Assembly: GCF_019050325.1 (NCBI RefSeq)
Contig: NZ_VOMB01000016.1
Coordinates: 310,001 to 374,000 of the forward strand
Direction: 5' to 3'
Source of the DNA: [Mycobacterium] fortunisiensis
Lineage (GTDB): Bacteria; Actinomycetota; Actinomycetes; Mycobacteriales; Mycobacteriaceae
DNA: 64,000 nucleotides
Both the position numbers and the translations under genes were made by a program. Below are positions 16,832 through 25,833 of the stretch, in pieces (positions within the stretch are counted from its first letter, which is position 1; the number at the start of each line of letters is the position of its first letter). The notes under the pieces are model-generated. The model did not search any database and was not told the DNA's origin. It worked only from the letters and a program-made list of their open reading frames with translations.

Positions 16832-16904
16832 TTCAGCTCGGCCTTGCGGCCTCTCAGTTCAGCTCGGCCTTGCGGCCTCTCAGTTCAGCTCGGCCTTGCG
16901 GCCT
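16832..16904. repeat. 26-bp tandem repeat (2.8 copies) at a gene 3' end
   Basis: Units start at 16832, 16858 and 16884 with the sequence TTCAGCTCGGCCTTGCGGCC plus TCTCAG in the first two. On the minus strand each unit reads the last codons and stop of the neighbouring gene (EAARPS then TGA). Each unit also contains a small GGCC-TTGC-GGCC stem-loop. The array fills the gap to the convergent gene ending at 16803. Confidence 0.88.
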
Positions 16905-17985
16905 CGATGGCCCGGCGGGTCACGCCTTCCAGTTGCGCCAGTTGCTGTTTCGGTGGGTGCAGCACGCCGCGGTCGACGAGTTTGGTGACGATCTCCCGGG
17001 CGCGGCCGTAGTACGTGGCCTGCTCGGCCGGGGTGCTGCTCGAGGCGGCATGGTTGTAGAGCTTGAGCGCGGTGTTCAACTCGGTACGGTCGGCCGGCTC
17101 GAGATACGCGGTGCCCACTTTCTTGCCGTGCGCCTCGCAGGCGATCCAGCATCGGCGCAGCCGCACCACCGCCTGCTGGTACGCGTCGGCCAGTCCGCGG
17201 TTGTCCGGATAGGTCTCGGTGCGCAAGGCCTGCGCCTCGTCGAGGGCGACGTGGAAGCTCTGCGTGGTCTCGACCGTCACATCGGTGATCGCGGGATAGC
17301 GCAACAGCATCGCCGGGTCGAGTTCGTAGGCGCCGTAACCGCCGAGGATGTCGTCGTGGCGCCGGGCCGCCTCCTCCCAGAGCCGTTTCGCCGCTTCGTC
17401 GGTTCCGGCGTCGGCGATCCGCGCCCCAGCGGCCGGCGGGGCCGTCGTCCCGGCCTCGTCACCGTCTGCGTCCGGCAGCCTCGCGGCCAGCCGGCGCAGG
17501 ATCTCGGCCACCGCCGGATCGGACCCGACGACGGCGACCCGCCACTCGTCGTCGGCCCGGTCGGCCTCGGCGGCGAAAGTCAGCGTCAGATATCGCTGAC
17601 CACGGACCGTGATGCGCCGGTCCTCGGTCGTGGTCTGCTCGGCCGGGCCGGCCTGGTCCACGGCGACCAGCGACGACAGCGGATAGCTGACGATGCCGCG
17701 GTTCTCCTCACCCAGCCACACGGTGTCGCCGTCGACCGTGATCAGCACAGCCCCCGGTTTTCCGAGCCGCCCATAGGCCACCACGCCCAGCCCGATCGTG
17801 ACCAGCGCGGCCACCGCCGCGGCGGTGACCCATCCGGGGGCGCCGGCGTAGTTGAGCGCCACCAGCGCGATCAACCCCGTCACCAGGGCCGTTCCGGCCA
17901 CGCCGGCGGACACGTGATGACGCCTGGTCAGATACTCGGTCCGGGCGGTCACGGGGACCACCCGGGCATCCTCGGCAGAGTTCAT
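16885..17985 (-). CDS. two-TM membrane protein of unknown function
   Basis: A 366-residue protein I do not recognise. A hydrophilic N-terminus is followed by two adjacent membrane segments (about 27-45 and 52-69, LVTGLIALVALNYAGAPGW and TAAAVAALVTIGLGVVAYG). A PH-like beta-rich stretch comes next (VLITVDGDTVWLGEENRGIV), then a helical C-terminal half with repeated YxQAVVRLRRCWIACEAHGK-type segments. The longer frame to 18336 overlaps dxr in antisense, so ATG 17985 is used. The final codons (EAARPS, stop) are triplicated in the downstream repeat. It diverges from dxr, and its function is not inferred. Confidence 0.65.
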   Translation of the reverse strand: MNSAEDARVVPVTARTEYLTRRHHVSAGVAGTALVTGLIALVALNYAGAPGWVTAAAVAALVTIGLGVVAYGRLGKPGAVLITVDGDTVWLGEENRGIVSYPLSSLVAVDQAGPAEQTTTEDRRITVRGQRYLTLTFAAEADRADDEWRVAVVGSDPAVAEILRRLAARLPDADGDEAGTTAPPAAGARIADAGTDEAAKRLWEEAARRHDDILGGYGAYELDPAMLLRYPAITDVTVETTQSFHVALDEAQALRTETYPDNRGLADAYQQAVVRLRRCWIACEAHGKKVGTAYLEPADRTELNTALKLYNHAASSSTPAEQATYYGRAREIVTKLVDRGVLHPPKQQLAQLEGVTRRAIEAARPS

Positions 17986-18121
17986 TCGCGAACCTGGTTC
18001 CTCGCTCTGAAGTTGTGGACGTCGTCCGAGCATACGGTCGTGGCAGTGCCCGAGAAGGCCGCGAGCCGGGGCGCTGCGCGGCGGTTGGGCCAGGCCTGAC
18101 CGGGCGCGGCACAATGTAACG

Positions 18122-19330
18122 GTGAGCACAGACGGCGGCGCCAGACAGCGGGTGCTGATACTCGGAAGCACCGGATCCATCGGCACCCAGGCGCTCGAGG
18201 TCATCGCGGCCAACCCCGACCGGTTCGAGGTGGTGGGCCTGGCCGCCGGCGGCGGAAACCCCGATCTGCTCGCCGCCCAGCGCGCGGCCACCGGCGTCAC
18301 CAACATCGCCGTCGCCGATCCCGACGCCGCCGACAAGGTCGGCGAGGTGACCTACGCCGGGCCCGACGCGGCCACCCGGCTGGTCGAGAACACCGAGGCC
18401 GACGTGGTGCTCAACGCGCTGGTCGGCGCATTGGGGCTGGCGCCGACGCTGGCCGCACTGGCCACCGGGGCACGGCTGGCCCTGGCCAACAAGGAGTCGC
18501 TGGTGGCCGGCGGGCCGCTGGTGCTCAAGGCCGCCGCACCCGGACAGATCGTCCCGGTGGACTCCGAACACTCGGCGATGGCCCAGTGCCTGCGCGGCGG
18601 CACCGCCGCCGAGGTCGCCACCATCGTGCTCACCGCCTCCGGCGGGCCGTTCCTGGGCTGGTCGGCCGCCGACCTGGACTCGGTCACCCCCGAGCAGGCC
18701 GGCAAGCACCCGACCTGGTCGATGGGCCCGATGAACACGCTGAACTCGGCGACGCTGGTCAACAAGGGGCTGGAGCTGATCGAGACCCACCTGCTGTTCG
18801 GCATCGACTACGACCGCATCGAGGTGGTGGTGCACCCGCAGTCGATCGTGCACTCGATGGCCACCTTCACCGACGGTTCGACGCTGGCCCAGGCCAGTCC
18901 ACCGGACATGAAGCTGCCGATCGCGCTGGCCCTGGGCTGGCCCGACCGCATCCCGGGAGCGGCCCTGGCCTGCGACTTCAGCACCGCGTCCACCTGGGAA
19001 TTCCTGCCGCTGGACCACGAGGTGTTCCCCGCGGTGACACTGGCGCGGGCGGCCGGAGCGCGCGGAGGTTGCCTGACCGCGGTCTACAACGCGGCAAACG
19101 AAGAGGCGGCCGCGGCCTTCCTGGACGGGCACATCTCGTTCCCGTCGATCGTGCGAACCGTCGGTGACGTGTTGCACGCTGCCGACCAGTGGGCCGCCGA
19201 ACCCGCTACCGTGGAAGACGTACTCGACGCGCAGCGGTGGGCCAGGCAGCGAGCACGGCAGGTCATCGAGAAAACCGTCGAGAAGAACGTCGAGAAAAAT
19301 TTTGTGAGAAAAGGGCTCGTCACCAAATGA
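18122..19330 (+). CDS. dxr: 1-deoxy-D-xylulose 5-phosphate reductoisomerase
   Basis: A 402-residue enzyme that converts DXP to 2-C-methyl-D-erythritol 4-phosphate with NADPH and a divalent metal, the committed step of the MEP isoprenoid pathway. Recognisable blocks in order are the NADPH loop [13 protein letters not shown] near 13, NKESLVAGG near 121, the metal-site [13 protein letters not shown] near 145, [10 protein letters not shown] near 170, [19 protein letters not shown] near 200, and [12 protein letters not shown] near 240. The C-terminus ends in a lysine-rich 4-residue repeat ([12 protein letters not shown], 19265-19300) not needed by the core fold. GTG start. The stop overlaps the rip1 ATG, and ispG follows, so three genes form one transcript. 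Confidence 0.96.
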   Translation: MSTDGGARQRVLILGSTGSIGTQALEVIAANPDRFEVVGLAAGGGNPDLLAAQRAATGVTNIAVADPDAADKVGEVTYAGPDAATRLVENTEADVVLNALVGALGLAPTLAALATGARLALANKESLVAGGPLVLKAAAPGQIVPVDSEHSAMAQCLRGGTAAEVATIVLTASGGPFLGWSAADLDSVTPEQAGKHPTWSMGPMNTLNSATLVNKGLELIETHLLFGIDYDRIEVVVHPQSIVHSMATFTDGSTLAQASPPDMKLPIALALGWPDRIPGAALACDFSTASTWEFLPLDHEVFPAVTLARAAGARGGCLTAVYNAANEEAAAAFLDGHISFPSIVRTVGDVLHAADQWAAEPATVEDVLDAQRWARQRARQVIEKTVEKNVEKNFVRKGLVTK

Positions 19331-20547
19331 TGTTCGCTATCGGTATCGCGCTGTTCGCGCTGGCCATCCTGGTTTCGGTGGCGCTGCACGAATGCGGGCA
19401 CATGTGGGTGGCGCGCGCCACCGGAATGAAGGTGCGCCGTTATTTCGTGGGCTTCGGTCCGACGCTGTGGTCGACGCGCCGCCCCAACAAGCTGGGCGAG
19501 ACCGAGTACGGTATCAAGGCCGTCCCGCTGGGGGGCTTCTGCGATATCGCCGGCATGACCTCTGTCGACGAGATCGCCCCCGAAGACCGGCCCTATGCGA
19601 TGTACAAGCAGAAGGTGTGGAAGCGCGTCGCCGTGCTGTTCGCCGGCCCGGCCATGAACTTCGTCATCGGCCTGGTGTTGCTGTACGCCATCGCGATCAT
19701 GTGGGGCCTGCCCAACATCAGCGCCCCCACCACCGCCATTGTCGGTGAAACCGGTTGTGTCGCACCACAACTGACCCTTGAGAAGATGGGGGAGTGCACC
19801 GGGGCCGGGCCCGCGGCGCAAGCCGGCATCCGGGCCGGCGACGAGATCGTCAAGGTCGGCGACACCCCGGTCACCGATTTCGCCTCCATGGCCGCTGCGA
19901 TCCGCAAGCTCGACGGTCCGGTGAACATCGAACTCAAGCGCGACGGCCAGACCGTCACAACCGTCGTCGACGTCACCCAGACCCAGCGCTTCACCAGCGC
20001 CGACGCCCAGGGGCCGGCCACCGTCGGCGCCATCGGCGTCACCGCCGTCAAAGTGGCCCCGCCGACGCCGTACAGCCCGATCAGCGCGGTGCCCGCGACG
20101 TTCTCGTTCACCGGAGACCTCGCGGTCGAACTGGGCAAGTCGCTGGCCAAGATCCCCACCAAGATCGGTGCCCTCGTGCAGGCCATCGGCGGTGGTGAAC
20201 GCGACAAGGAAACCCCGATCAGCGTGGTCGGGGCGAGCATCATCGGCGGCGAGACCGTCGAGGCCGGCCTGTGGGTGGCGTTCTGGTTCTTCCTGGCGCA
20301 GCTGAACTTCGTACTCGGCGCGATCAACCTGGTGCCGCTGCTGCCGTTCGACGGCGGCCACATCGCGGTCGCGACCTACGAGAAGATCCGCAACATGTTC
20401 CGTGCGGCCCGCGGCAAAGTGGCCGCGGGACCGGTCAACTACCTCAAGCTCATGCCGGCCACCTACGTGGTGCTGCTTGTCGTGGTCAGCTACATGCTGT
20501 TGACCGTGACCGCCGACCTGGTCAACCCACTCAGCATCTTTCAATAG
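19327..20547 (+). CDS. rip1: site-2 zinc metalloprotease Rip1 (M50)
   Basis: A 406-residue intramembrane protease of the S2P/RseP family. In mycobacteria Rip1 cleaves anti-sigma factors and other membrane substrates. The zinc motif is H21-E-C-G-H25 in the first membrane segment, and the third ligand is in [11 protein letters not shown] near 340. A PDZ-like domain (about 125-215, [20 protein letters not shown]) lies between the membrane segments, and the C-terminus has two more hydrophobic stretches. ATG 19327 (followed directly by a second ATG) overlaps the dxr stop. The position between dxr and ispG is the conserved actinobacterial arrangement. Confidence 0.95.
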   Translation: MMFAIGIALFALAILVSVALHECGHMWVARATGMKVRRYFVGFGPTLWSTRRPNKLGETEYGIKAVPLGGFCDIAGMTSVDEIAPEDRPYAMYKQKVWKRVAVLFAGPAMNFVIGLVLLYAIAIMWGLPNISAPTTAIVGETGCVAPQLTLEKMGECTGAGPAAQAGIRAGDEIVKVGDTPVTDFASMAAAIRKLDGPVNIELKRDGQTVTTVVDVTQTQRFTSADAQGPATVGAIGVTAVKVAPPTPYSPISAVPATFSFTGDLAVELGKSLAKIPTKIGALVQAIGGGERDKETPISVVGASIIGGETVEAGLWVAFWFFLAQLNFVLGAINLVPLLPFDGGHIAVATYEKIRNMFRAARGKVAAGPVNYLKLMPATYVVLLVVVSYMLLTVTADLVNPLSIFQ

Positions 20548-20556
20548 GAGAACCCC

Positions 20557-21711
20557 TTGACTTCCATCGGTCTGGGTATGCCCGCACCTCCGGCGCCGAC
20601 GCTGGCGCCGCGACGCAAGACCCGTCAGCTCATGGTGGGTGACGTCGGCATCGGCAGCGAGTACCCGATCGCGGTGCAGTCGATGTGTACCACCAAGACT
20701 CACGACGTCAACGCGACGTTGCAGCAGATCGCCGAGTTGACCGCCACGGGCTGCGACATCGTGCGGGTGGCCTGTCCCCGGCAGGAGGACGCCGACGCGC
20801 TGGGCGAGATCGCCCGGCACAGCCAGATCCCGGTGATCGCCGACATCCATTTCCAGCCCAAGTACATCTTCGCGGCGATCGACGCCGGCTGTGCGGCCGT
20901 GCGGGTCAACCCCGGCAACATCAAGGAGTTCGACGGGCGGGTCAAAGAGGTCGCCAAGGCCGCCGGCGACGCCGGCATCCCGATCCGCATCGGTGTCAAC
21001 GCCGGTTCGCTGGACCCGCGGTTGCTGAAGAAGTACGGCAAGGCCACGCCCGAGGCGCTGGTTGAGTCGGCGCTGTGGGAGGCCTCGCTGTTCGAGGAGC
21101 ACGGCTTCGGCGACATCAAGATCAGCGTCAAGCACAACGATCCGGTGATCATGGTCGAGGCCTACACGCAGCTGGCCGCCCAATGCGATTACCCGCTGCA
21201 CCTCGGGGTGACCGAGGCCGGCCCGGCGTTTCAGGGCACGATCAAGTCCGCGGTGGCCTTCGGCGCGCTGTTGTCGCAGGGCATCGGTGACACCATCCGG
21301 GTGTCGTTGTCGGCGCCTCCGGCCGAGGAGATCAAGGTCGGCACCCAGATCCTGGAGTCGCTGAACCTGCGGCCGCGCGGCCTGGAGATCGTGTCCTGCC
21401 CGTCCTGCGGGCGGGCCCAGGTCGACGTCTACACGCTGGCCAATGCGGTCAGCGCGGGCCTGGACGGGCTCGATGTGCCGTTGCGGGTCGCGGTGATGGG
21501 CTGTGTGGTCAACGGTCCGGGCGAGGCCCGCGAGGCCGACCTCGGGGTGGCTTCCGGCAACGGCAAGGGCCAGATCTTCGTCAAAGGCGAGGTCATCAAG
21601 ACCGTTCCCGAGGCGCAGATCGTCGAGACCCTGATCGAAGAGGCGATGCGGTTGGCCGAACAAGCGGGTACAGATGATGCCAGCGGTTCGCCGGTGGTGA
21701 CCGTAAGCTGA
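20557..21711 (+). CDS. ispG: 4-hydroxy-3-methylbut-2-enyl diphosphate synthase (IspG/GcpE)
   Basis: A 384-residue 4Fe-4S enzyme that turns MEcPP into HMBPP in the MEP pathway. The N-terminal TIM-like part has [20 protein letters not shown] and [12 protein letters not shown]. The C-terminal cluster-binding region has [12 protein letters not shown] near 279 and [12 protein letters not shown] near 314, supplying the three Cys and a Glu. The start is TTG 20557, decided by the strong AGGAG at 20546-20550. It follows rip1 by 9 bp and shares the dxr transcript. Family members run 370-390 residues, so the protein is full length. Confidence 0.95.
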   Translation: MTSIGLGMPAPPAPTLAPRRKTRQLMVGDVGIGSEYPIAVQSMCTTKTHDVNATLQQIAELTATGCDIVRVACPRQEDADALGEIARHSQIPVIADIHFQPKYIFAAIDAGCAAVRVNPGNIKEFDGRVKEVAKAAGDAGIPIRIGVNAGSLDPRLLKKYGKATPEALVESALWEASLFEEHGFGDIKISVKHNDPVIMVEAYTQLAAQCDYPLHLGVTEAGPAFQGTIKSAVAFGALLSQGIGDTIRVSLSAPPAEEIKVGTQILESLNLRPRGLEIVSCPSCGRAQVDVYTLANAVSAGLDGLDVPLRVAVMGCVVNGPGEAREADLGVASGNGKGQIFVKGEVIKTVPEAQIVETLIEEAMRLAEQAGTDDASGSPVVTVS

Positions 21712-21767
21712 TATAGACCCCTGTGAGCGGGGTCACCCAGCCTCGGCTTGAGCAGAGAGAATCGTCC

Positions 21768-22622
21768 ATGTCGGCACCGCCCCTGTTCCGCCTCGTCGAT
21801 GAGCGGCGAGTTTCCGTGGTGCAGGACGCCACGCCCTGTCTGCAGGTGTTCGACGAGGACCCGGTGGGGTCGTGCATGGTGGCCTCCCGCGTCGCCGAGT
21901 TCGGGGTCGCGCCCGGCGCGATCGGCGGGGAGTTGTGGACGCGTCGTGGCGTCACCGAATCCCTGTGTTACGCCGGTCCGAATCTGATCCCGCTGCGTGG
22001 TGACGCCGAGGACCTCAAGGCGTTCTCGGACAAGGCGATGAGCACCGCGCGGCGGTGCTCATCGCTGGTCGGCCGGGCCGAACTGGTGTTGCCGATGTGG
22101 CGCCGGCTGGAGTCGGTGTGGGGCACCGCCCGGGATGTGCGCGAGCAACAGCCGTTGATGGCGCTGTACTCGATGCCGCAGTGCGCGATCGACCCGACGG
22201 TGCGCCCGGTGCGGATGGACGAGCTCGACACCTACCTGGTGGCGGCGGTCGACATGTTCATCGGTGAGGTCGGTGTCGATCCGCGGATCGGCGATGGTGG
22301 TCGCGGCTACCGCCGGCGCATTGCCAGCCTGATCGCCGCGGGCCGGGCCTGGGCCCGGTTCGAGCACGGCGAGGTGGTGTTCAAGGCCGAGGTCGGGTCG
22401 CAGTCGCCGGCCGTCGGCCAGATCCAGGGCGTGTGGGTGCATCCGGAATGGCGCGGCCGAGGGCTCGGCACCACCGGGACCGCCGCGCTGGCAGCCGCCG
22501 TCGTCGGATCGGGCCGGATCGCCAGCCTGTATGTCAACAGCTACAACACGGTGGCCCGGGCAACCTACGCCCGCATCGGATTCGAACAGGTCGGCACCTT
22601 CGCGACGGTTCTGCTGGACTGA
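21768..22622 (+). CDS. GNAT N-acetyltransferase (Rv2867c-like)
   Basis: A 284-residue protein with a ~140-residue N-terminal domain and a C-terminal GNAT domain. The acetyl-CoA loop is IQGVWVHPEWRGRGLGTTGT near 225-243, followed by SLYVNSYNTVARATYARIGF, the typical helix-strand end. ATG 21768 is preceded by GAGAGA. It follows ispG by 56 bp; a short hairpin (ACCCC 21717-21721 with GGGGT 21729-21733) and a TATAGA stretch lie between, so it may have its own promoter. It matches the GNAT found next to gcpE in M. tuberculosis. The acceptor substrate is unknown. Confidence 0.83.
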   Translation: MSAPPLFRLVDERRVSVVQDATPCLQVFDEDPVGSCMVASRVAEFGVAPGAIGGELWTRRGVTESLCYAGPNLIPLRGDAEDLKAFSDKAMSTARRCSSLVGRAELVLPMWRRLESVWGTARDVREQQPLMALYSMPQCAIDPTVRPVRMDELDTYLVAAVDMFIGEVGVDPRIGDGGRGYRRRIASLIAAGRAWARFEHGEVVFKAEVGSQSPAVGQIQGVWVHPEWRGRGLGTTGTAALAAAVVGSGRIASLYVNSYNTVARATYARIGFEQVGTFATVLLD

Positions 22623-22639
22623 GCGAGTCCGGCCCGGTG

Positions 22640-23200
22640 TCACCGCCGTGTGGCGGCGGCCCGAGTCAGCAGCTCGTCGACCGACCATTGATCGTCGGCA
22701 TGAGTGCCGTACTTGGCCGCGAGCACCACGCCGTCCGGTGCGATCAGGAAATCCGCGGGTAGCCCGAGCCGGCCGCCGGCCTGCTTGCTCGCGGGGGCAC
22801 GGAATCGCCCGCGCAAGGTCAAGGCACTGCCCCGGACGATCGCCGGCCAGCTTCGGGGATCGAGCAGGGCGCGGCGGCCGGACTCGACACCGAACTGTCG
22901 ATAGGTGTCCTTTTCCGGATCGGCGATCGTCGCGAACGGCAGATCCGCTGTGTGCTCGGCCAATTCGGCGGCAGGGGAGTGGAAGAAGACCACTTCACGG
23001 ATGCCCGCGGCGTTGATCTCCGCATGCCGGGCGACGAAGGACTGCAGGTGCAGATTGCAGATCGGGCAACCGGCGAAGCGTCTGAACTGCAGGTGGACCA
23101 GATCGCTCGGATCGGGTACCGGGATGTGTTCGCCTGTGACACTGCGGAATTGGTATCGGCCGATGGTCCTGGGTGCCTTGGGCGAGGCGGATGTGGTCAC
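22640..23200 (-). CDS. AhpC/TSA-family thioredoxin-fold protein
   Basis: A 186-residue peroxiredoxin-like protein of the AhpC/TSA superfamily. The thioredoxin fold is evident from VHLQFRRFAGCPICNLHLQS near 32-52. The active-site-like CPIC motif replaces the usual single peroxidatic Cys context. FHSPAAELAEHTADLPF and DPEKDTYRQFGVESG follow, as in the bacterioferritin-comigratory and peroxiredoxin-like group. No signal peptide. It converges on the GNAT gene 17 bp away. It is divergently paired with the TetR gene at 23276, which probably controls it. Possible roles are peroxide or disulfide reduction; neither is shown. Confidence 0.8.
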   Translation of the reverse strand: MTTSASPKAPRTIGRYQFRSVTGEHIPVPDPSDLVHLQFRRFAGCPICNLHLQSFVARHAEINAAGIREVVFFHSPAAELAEHTADLPFATIADPEKDTYRQFGVESGRRALLDPRSWPAIVRGSALTLRGRFRAPASKQAGGRLGLPADFLIAPDGVVLAAKYGTHADDQWSVDELLTRAAATRR

Positions 23201-23275
23201 GGCTCCTCCTGGTCGGCGTGCGCTGTACGCCTACGGTTGGACGCTATAGGAGTACGGTGTACGCTGTCAATCGTC
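23201..23275. promoter_or_regulatory. divergent control region with spaced GTAC motifs
   Basis: The 75 bp between the peroxiredoxin-like gene and the TetR gene hold GTAC at 23225-23228, 23252-23255 and 23259-23262. The last two are separated by 3 bp, giving the palindromic GTAC-GGT-GTAC, next to CTATAGG at 23244-23250, which could be part of a -10 element. This is a plausible autoregulatory operator. Confidence 0.4.
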
Positions 23276-23884
23276 ATGCCGCGCCCACGTTCACTCACCC
23301 CACGTCAGGTCGCCGCCGCTGCGCTGGAGGTCATCGACGCCGACGGGCTGGCGGGGCTGTCGATGCGTGCTGTCGCACGTCAGTTGGGGATGGGAACGAT
23401 GTCGCTGTACCGATACGTCGCCGATCGTGACGAACTCGAAGCGATGGTGGTTGACCTCGTGCTCGACGGAGTCGATCTCGCGTTGCCTCGGGGGTCGACG
23501 CGACACCAACTCGCCGAACTCGCCGGGCGGGTACGCACCGTGGCTGCGCGGCATCCTGCGGTGGCACCGCTGATGCTCACGCATCGGCACCGCTCGCCGG
23601 CGTCGCTGCGCTGGGGTGAATCGGTACTCGGTGTACTCGCTGCCGGCGGATATGACGGTGAGCGGCGGGTCTACGCGTTCCGGGTGCTGCTCGCCTACAT
23701 TTTCGGAGCGCTCGAGATCGAGATGCTGGGAAGCTTGGCCGGGCCCGGGACCCGGGCGCTGGCGAGTTTGCCGGCGGGCGATTATCCGTTGCTGTTGGAG
23801 ACCGCCCAGTTGGCCGGCGGCATCGAGCCCGACGAGGAGTTCCGGCGCGGCCTCGAAATCCTGCTGCATGGGCTGGACGTGTGA
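23276..23884 (+). CDS. TetR-family transcriptional regulator
   Basis: A 202-residue regulator with an N-terminal TetR helix-turn-helix: LTPRQVAAAALEVIDADG, then LSMRAVARQLGMGTMSLYRY, about residues 7-47. The C-terminal ~150 residues resemble the TetR_C domain, with LAELAGRVRTVAARHP. ATG 23276 is used; the longer frame to 22952 lies over the divergent gene. The gene overlaps no neighbour and is divergent from the peroxiredoxin-like gene, whose promoter it probably controls. The inducer is unknown. In M. tuberculosis this slot holds a relFG toxin-antitoxin pair (from memory), so the locus differs here. Confidence 0.87.
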   Translation: MPRPRSLTPRQVAAAALEVIDADGLAGLSMRAVARQLGMGTMSLYRYVADRDELEAMVVDLVLDGVDLALPRGSTRHQLAELAGRVRTVAARHPAVAPLMLTHRHRSPASLRWGESVLGVLAAGGYDGERRVYAFRVLLAYIFGALEIEMLGSLAGPGTRALASLPAGDYPLLLETAQLAGGIEPDEEFRRGLEILLHGLDV

Positions 23885-23975
23885 AGCGGGCAACTCGTCG
23901 GTCTCGCCGCTGTCTCGGTTCGGTCTCGGTGCGCCTCCGACGAAACCGGGCTCGACGTTCTTACCATCAGCCTCA

Positions 23976-25799
23976 ATGGCAACTCAAACATCATCAGTCA
24001 CACGCACCGCGGGCTTCTTGACGATCGCCGCGGTGCTCGGGGCCATGGCGCTGAGCGCCTGCACCCCGCGGCCCAACGGTCCCGAGCCCGCCGCCGAGAA
24101 GTTCTTCACGGCACTGGCCACCGGTGACACCGCAGGCGCCGCGGAGCTGTCCGACCGGCCCGAGGATGCCAAGACCGCCCTCGACGAAGCGTGGAACGGC
24201 CTGCAGGCCACCGGACTCGACGCCCAGATCCTGGGGTCGAAGTACGCCGAGGACACCGGCAGCGTCACCTACCGCTACACCTGGCACCTGCCCAAGGACC
24301 GCACCTGGACCTATGACGGGCAGCTGCACATGATCCGCAACGAGGGGCGCTGGGCGGTTCGCTGGAGTGCCACCGGACTGCACCCGCGGCTGGGGGAACA
24401 CCAGACCTTCGCGCTGCGGGCCGACGCGCCGCGCCGGGCCTCGGTCAACGAACGCGGCGGCACCGACGTCCTCGTGCCCGGCTACATCTACCACTACGCG
24501 CTGGACGCCCGCGCTGCCGGCGCGGCCCTGATGCCCACCGCCCGGGCGGTGGCCGACGCGCTGCGACCCTTCGACCCGGCGCTCGGCGATCCCCAACTGC
24601 TCGCCGAACAGGCCAGCGCATCGGCACAGCCGCGGAGCCTGATCACGCTGAACAAGGCCGACAACGACCGCATCGCGCCGGCGCTGCGTCGCCTGGCCGG
24701 CGTCGTCATCACCCCGCAACCCGAAATGTTGCCCACCGACCCGACTTTCGCCCCGGCGATCGTCAACGAGGTGAGAAAGGCGGTGGCCGACGAGCTGGAC
24801 GGGCAGCCCGGATGGCGCGTGGTCACCGTCAACCAGAACGGCGTCGACGTCGATGTGCTGCACGAGGTCGAGGGCGAACCGGCACCGTCGGTCACCATCA
24901 GCTTGAACCGCGCCGTGCAGGACGCCGCGCAGAACGCCGTCAACACCACCGGCAAGCAGGCGATGCTCGTCGCGATCAAACCGTCCACCGGGGAGATCCT
25001 GGCGGTCGCACAGAACGCCGCCGCCGACGCCAACGGGCCGATCGCGGTGATGGGCCAGTTCCCGCCCGGGTCGACGTTCAAGATAATCACCGCGGGCGCC
25101 GCGATCGAGCGCGACATGGCAACGCCCAACACGCTGTTGGGTTGCCCGGGCACCCTCGACATCGGGCACCGGACCGTCACCAACTACGACGGATTCGACC
25201 TGGGCACCGTGCCGCTGTCGCGAGCGTTCGCCAACTCGTGCAACACCACCTTCGGTGAACTCGCTGCCCACATGCCGCCGCGCGGCCTCACCCAGGCCGC
25301 GGCGCGGTATGGCATCGGCACCGATTACCAGGTGGACGGCCTCACCACGCTGACCGGTTCGGTGCCGCCGACGGTGGACCTGGCCGAGCGCACCGAAGAT
25401 GGTTTCGGCCAGGGCAAGGTGCTGGTCAGCCCGTTCGGGATGGCGCTGGCGGCCGCGACGGTGGCGGCCGGTAAGACGCCGGTGCCGCGACTGATCGAGG
25501 GCCGACAGACCCTGGTCGAGGGTGCCGGCGCCCCCATCAGCCCGAAGATGGTGGACGGGCTGCGGCCGATGATGCGGTTGGTGGTGACCAACGGCACCGC
25601 CAAGGAACTCATCGGGCTCGGCGACGTCCGGGGCAAGACCGGTGAAGCGGAGTTCATGGGCGGATCGCATTCCTGGTTCGCCGGGTACCGCGGGGATCTG
25701 GCGTTCGCGGCGTTGATCGTCGGCGGCGGCAGTTCGGAGTACGCGGTGCGGATGTGCAAGACCATGCTGGAGGGGCTGCCGCACGACTATCTGGCCTGA
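23976..25799 (+). CDS. penicillin-binding lipoprotein (class B-like transpeptidase)
   Basis: A 607-residue periplasmic penicillin-binding protein. The N-terminal signal ends in the lipobox LSAC, Cys29. An NTF2-like MecA_N domain follows (about 40-160), then a dimerisation domain and the transpeptidase. The three active-site motifs are S366-T-F-K369, S421-C-N and K554-T-G. These cross-link peptidoglycan and are beta-lactam targets. The size and layout match the mycobacterial PBP-lipo (Rv2864c-like). ATG 23976 is preferred; an in-frame extension to 23616 runs antisense-like over the TetR gene. The DUF1707 gene follows 34 bp downstream. Confidence 0.93.
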   Translation: MATQTSSVTRTAGFLTIAAVLGAMALSACTPRPNGPEPAAEKFFTALATGDTAGAAELSDRPEDAKTALDEAWNGLQATGLDAQILGSKYAEDTGSVTYRYTWHLPKDRTWTYDGQLHMIRNEGRWAVRWSATGLHPRLGEHQTFALRADAPRRASVNERGGTDVLVPGYIYHYALDARAAGAALMPTARAVADALRPFDPALGDPQLLAEQASASAQPRSLITLNKADNDRIAPALRRLAGVVITPQPEMLPTDPTFAPAIVNEVRKAVADELDGQPGWRVVTVNQNGVDVDVLHEVEGEPAPSVTISLNRAVQDAAQNAVNTTGKQAMLVAIKPSTGEILAVAQNAAADANGPIAVMGQFPPGSTFKIITAGAAIERDMATPNTLLGCPGTLDIGHRTVTNYDGFDLGTVPLSRAFANSCNTTFGELAAHMPPRGLTQAAARYGIGTDYQVDGLTTLTGSVPPTVDLAERTEDGFGQGKVLVSPFGMALAAATVAAGKTPVPRLIEGRQTLVEGAGAPISPKMVDGLRPMMRLVVTNGTAKELIGLGDVRGKTGEAEFMGGSHSWFAGYRGDLAFAALIVGGGSSEYAVRMCKTMLEGLPHDYLA

Positions 25800-25833
25800 G
25801 GCCGCCACCGGCGGGCGGTACCGTGGAAACGTC

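Noticed and set aside
19084..21663. 859-residue open frame on the minus strand
   Set aside because: It is antisense to dxr, rip1 and ispG, all with clear motifs, and its His/Arg/Gly-rich composition is typical of a high-GC shadow frame.
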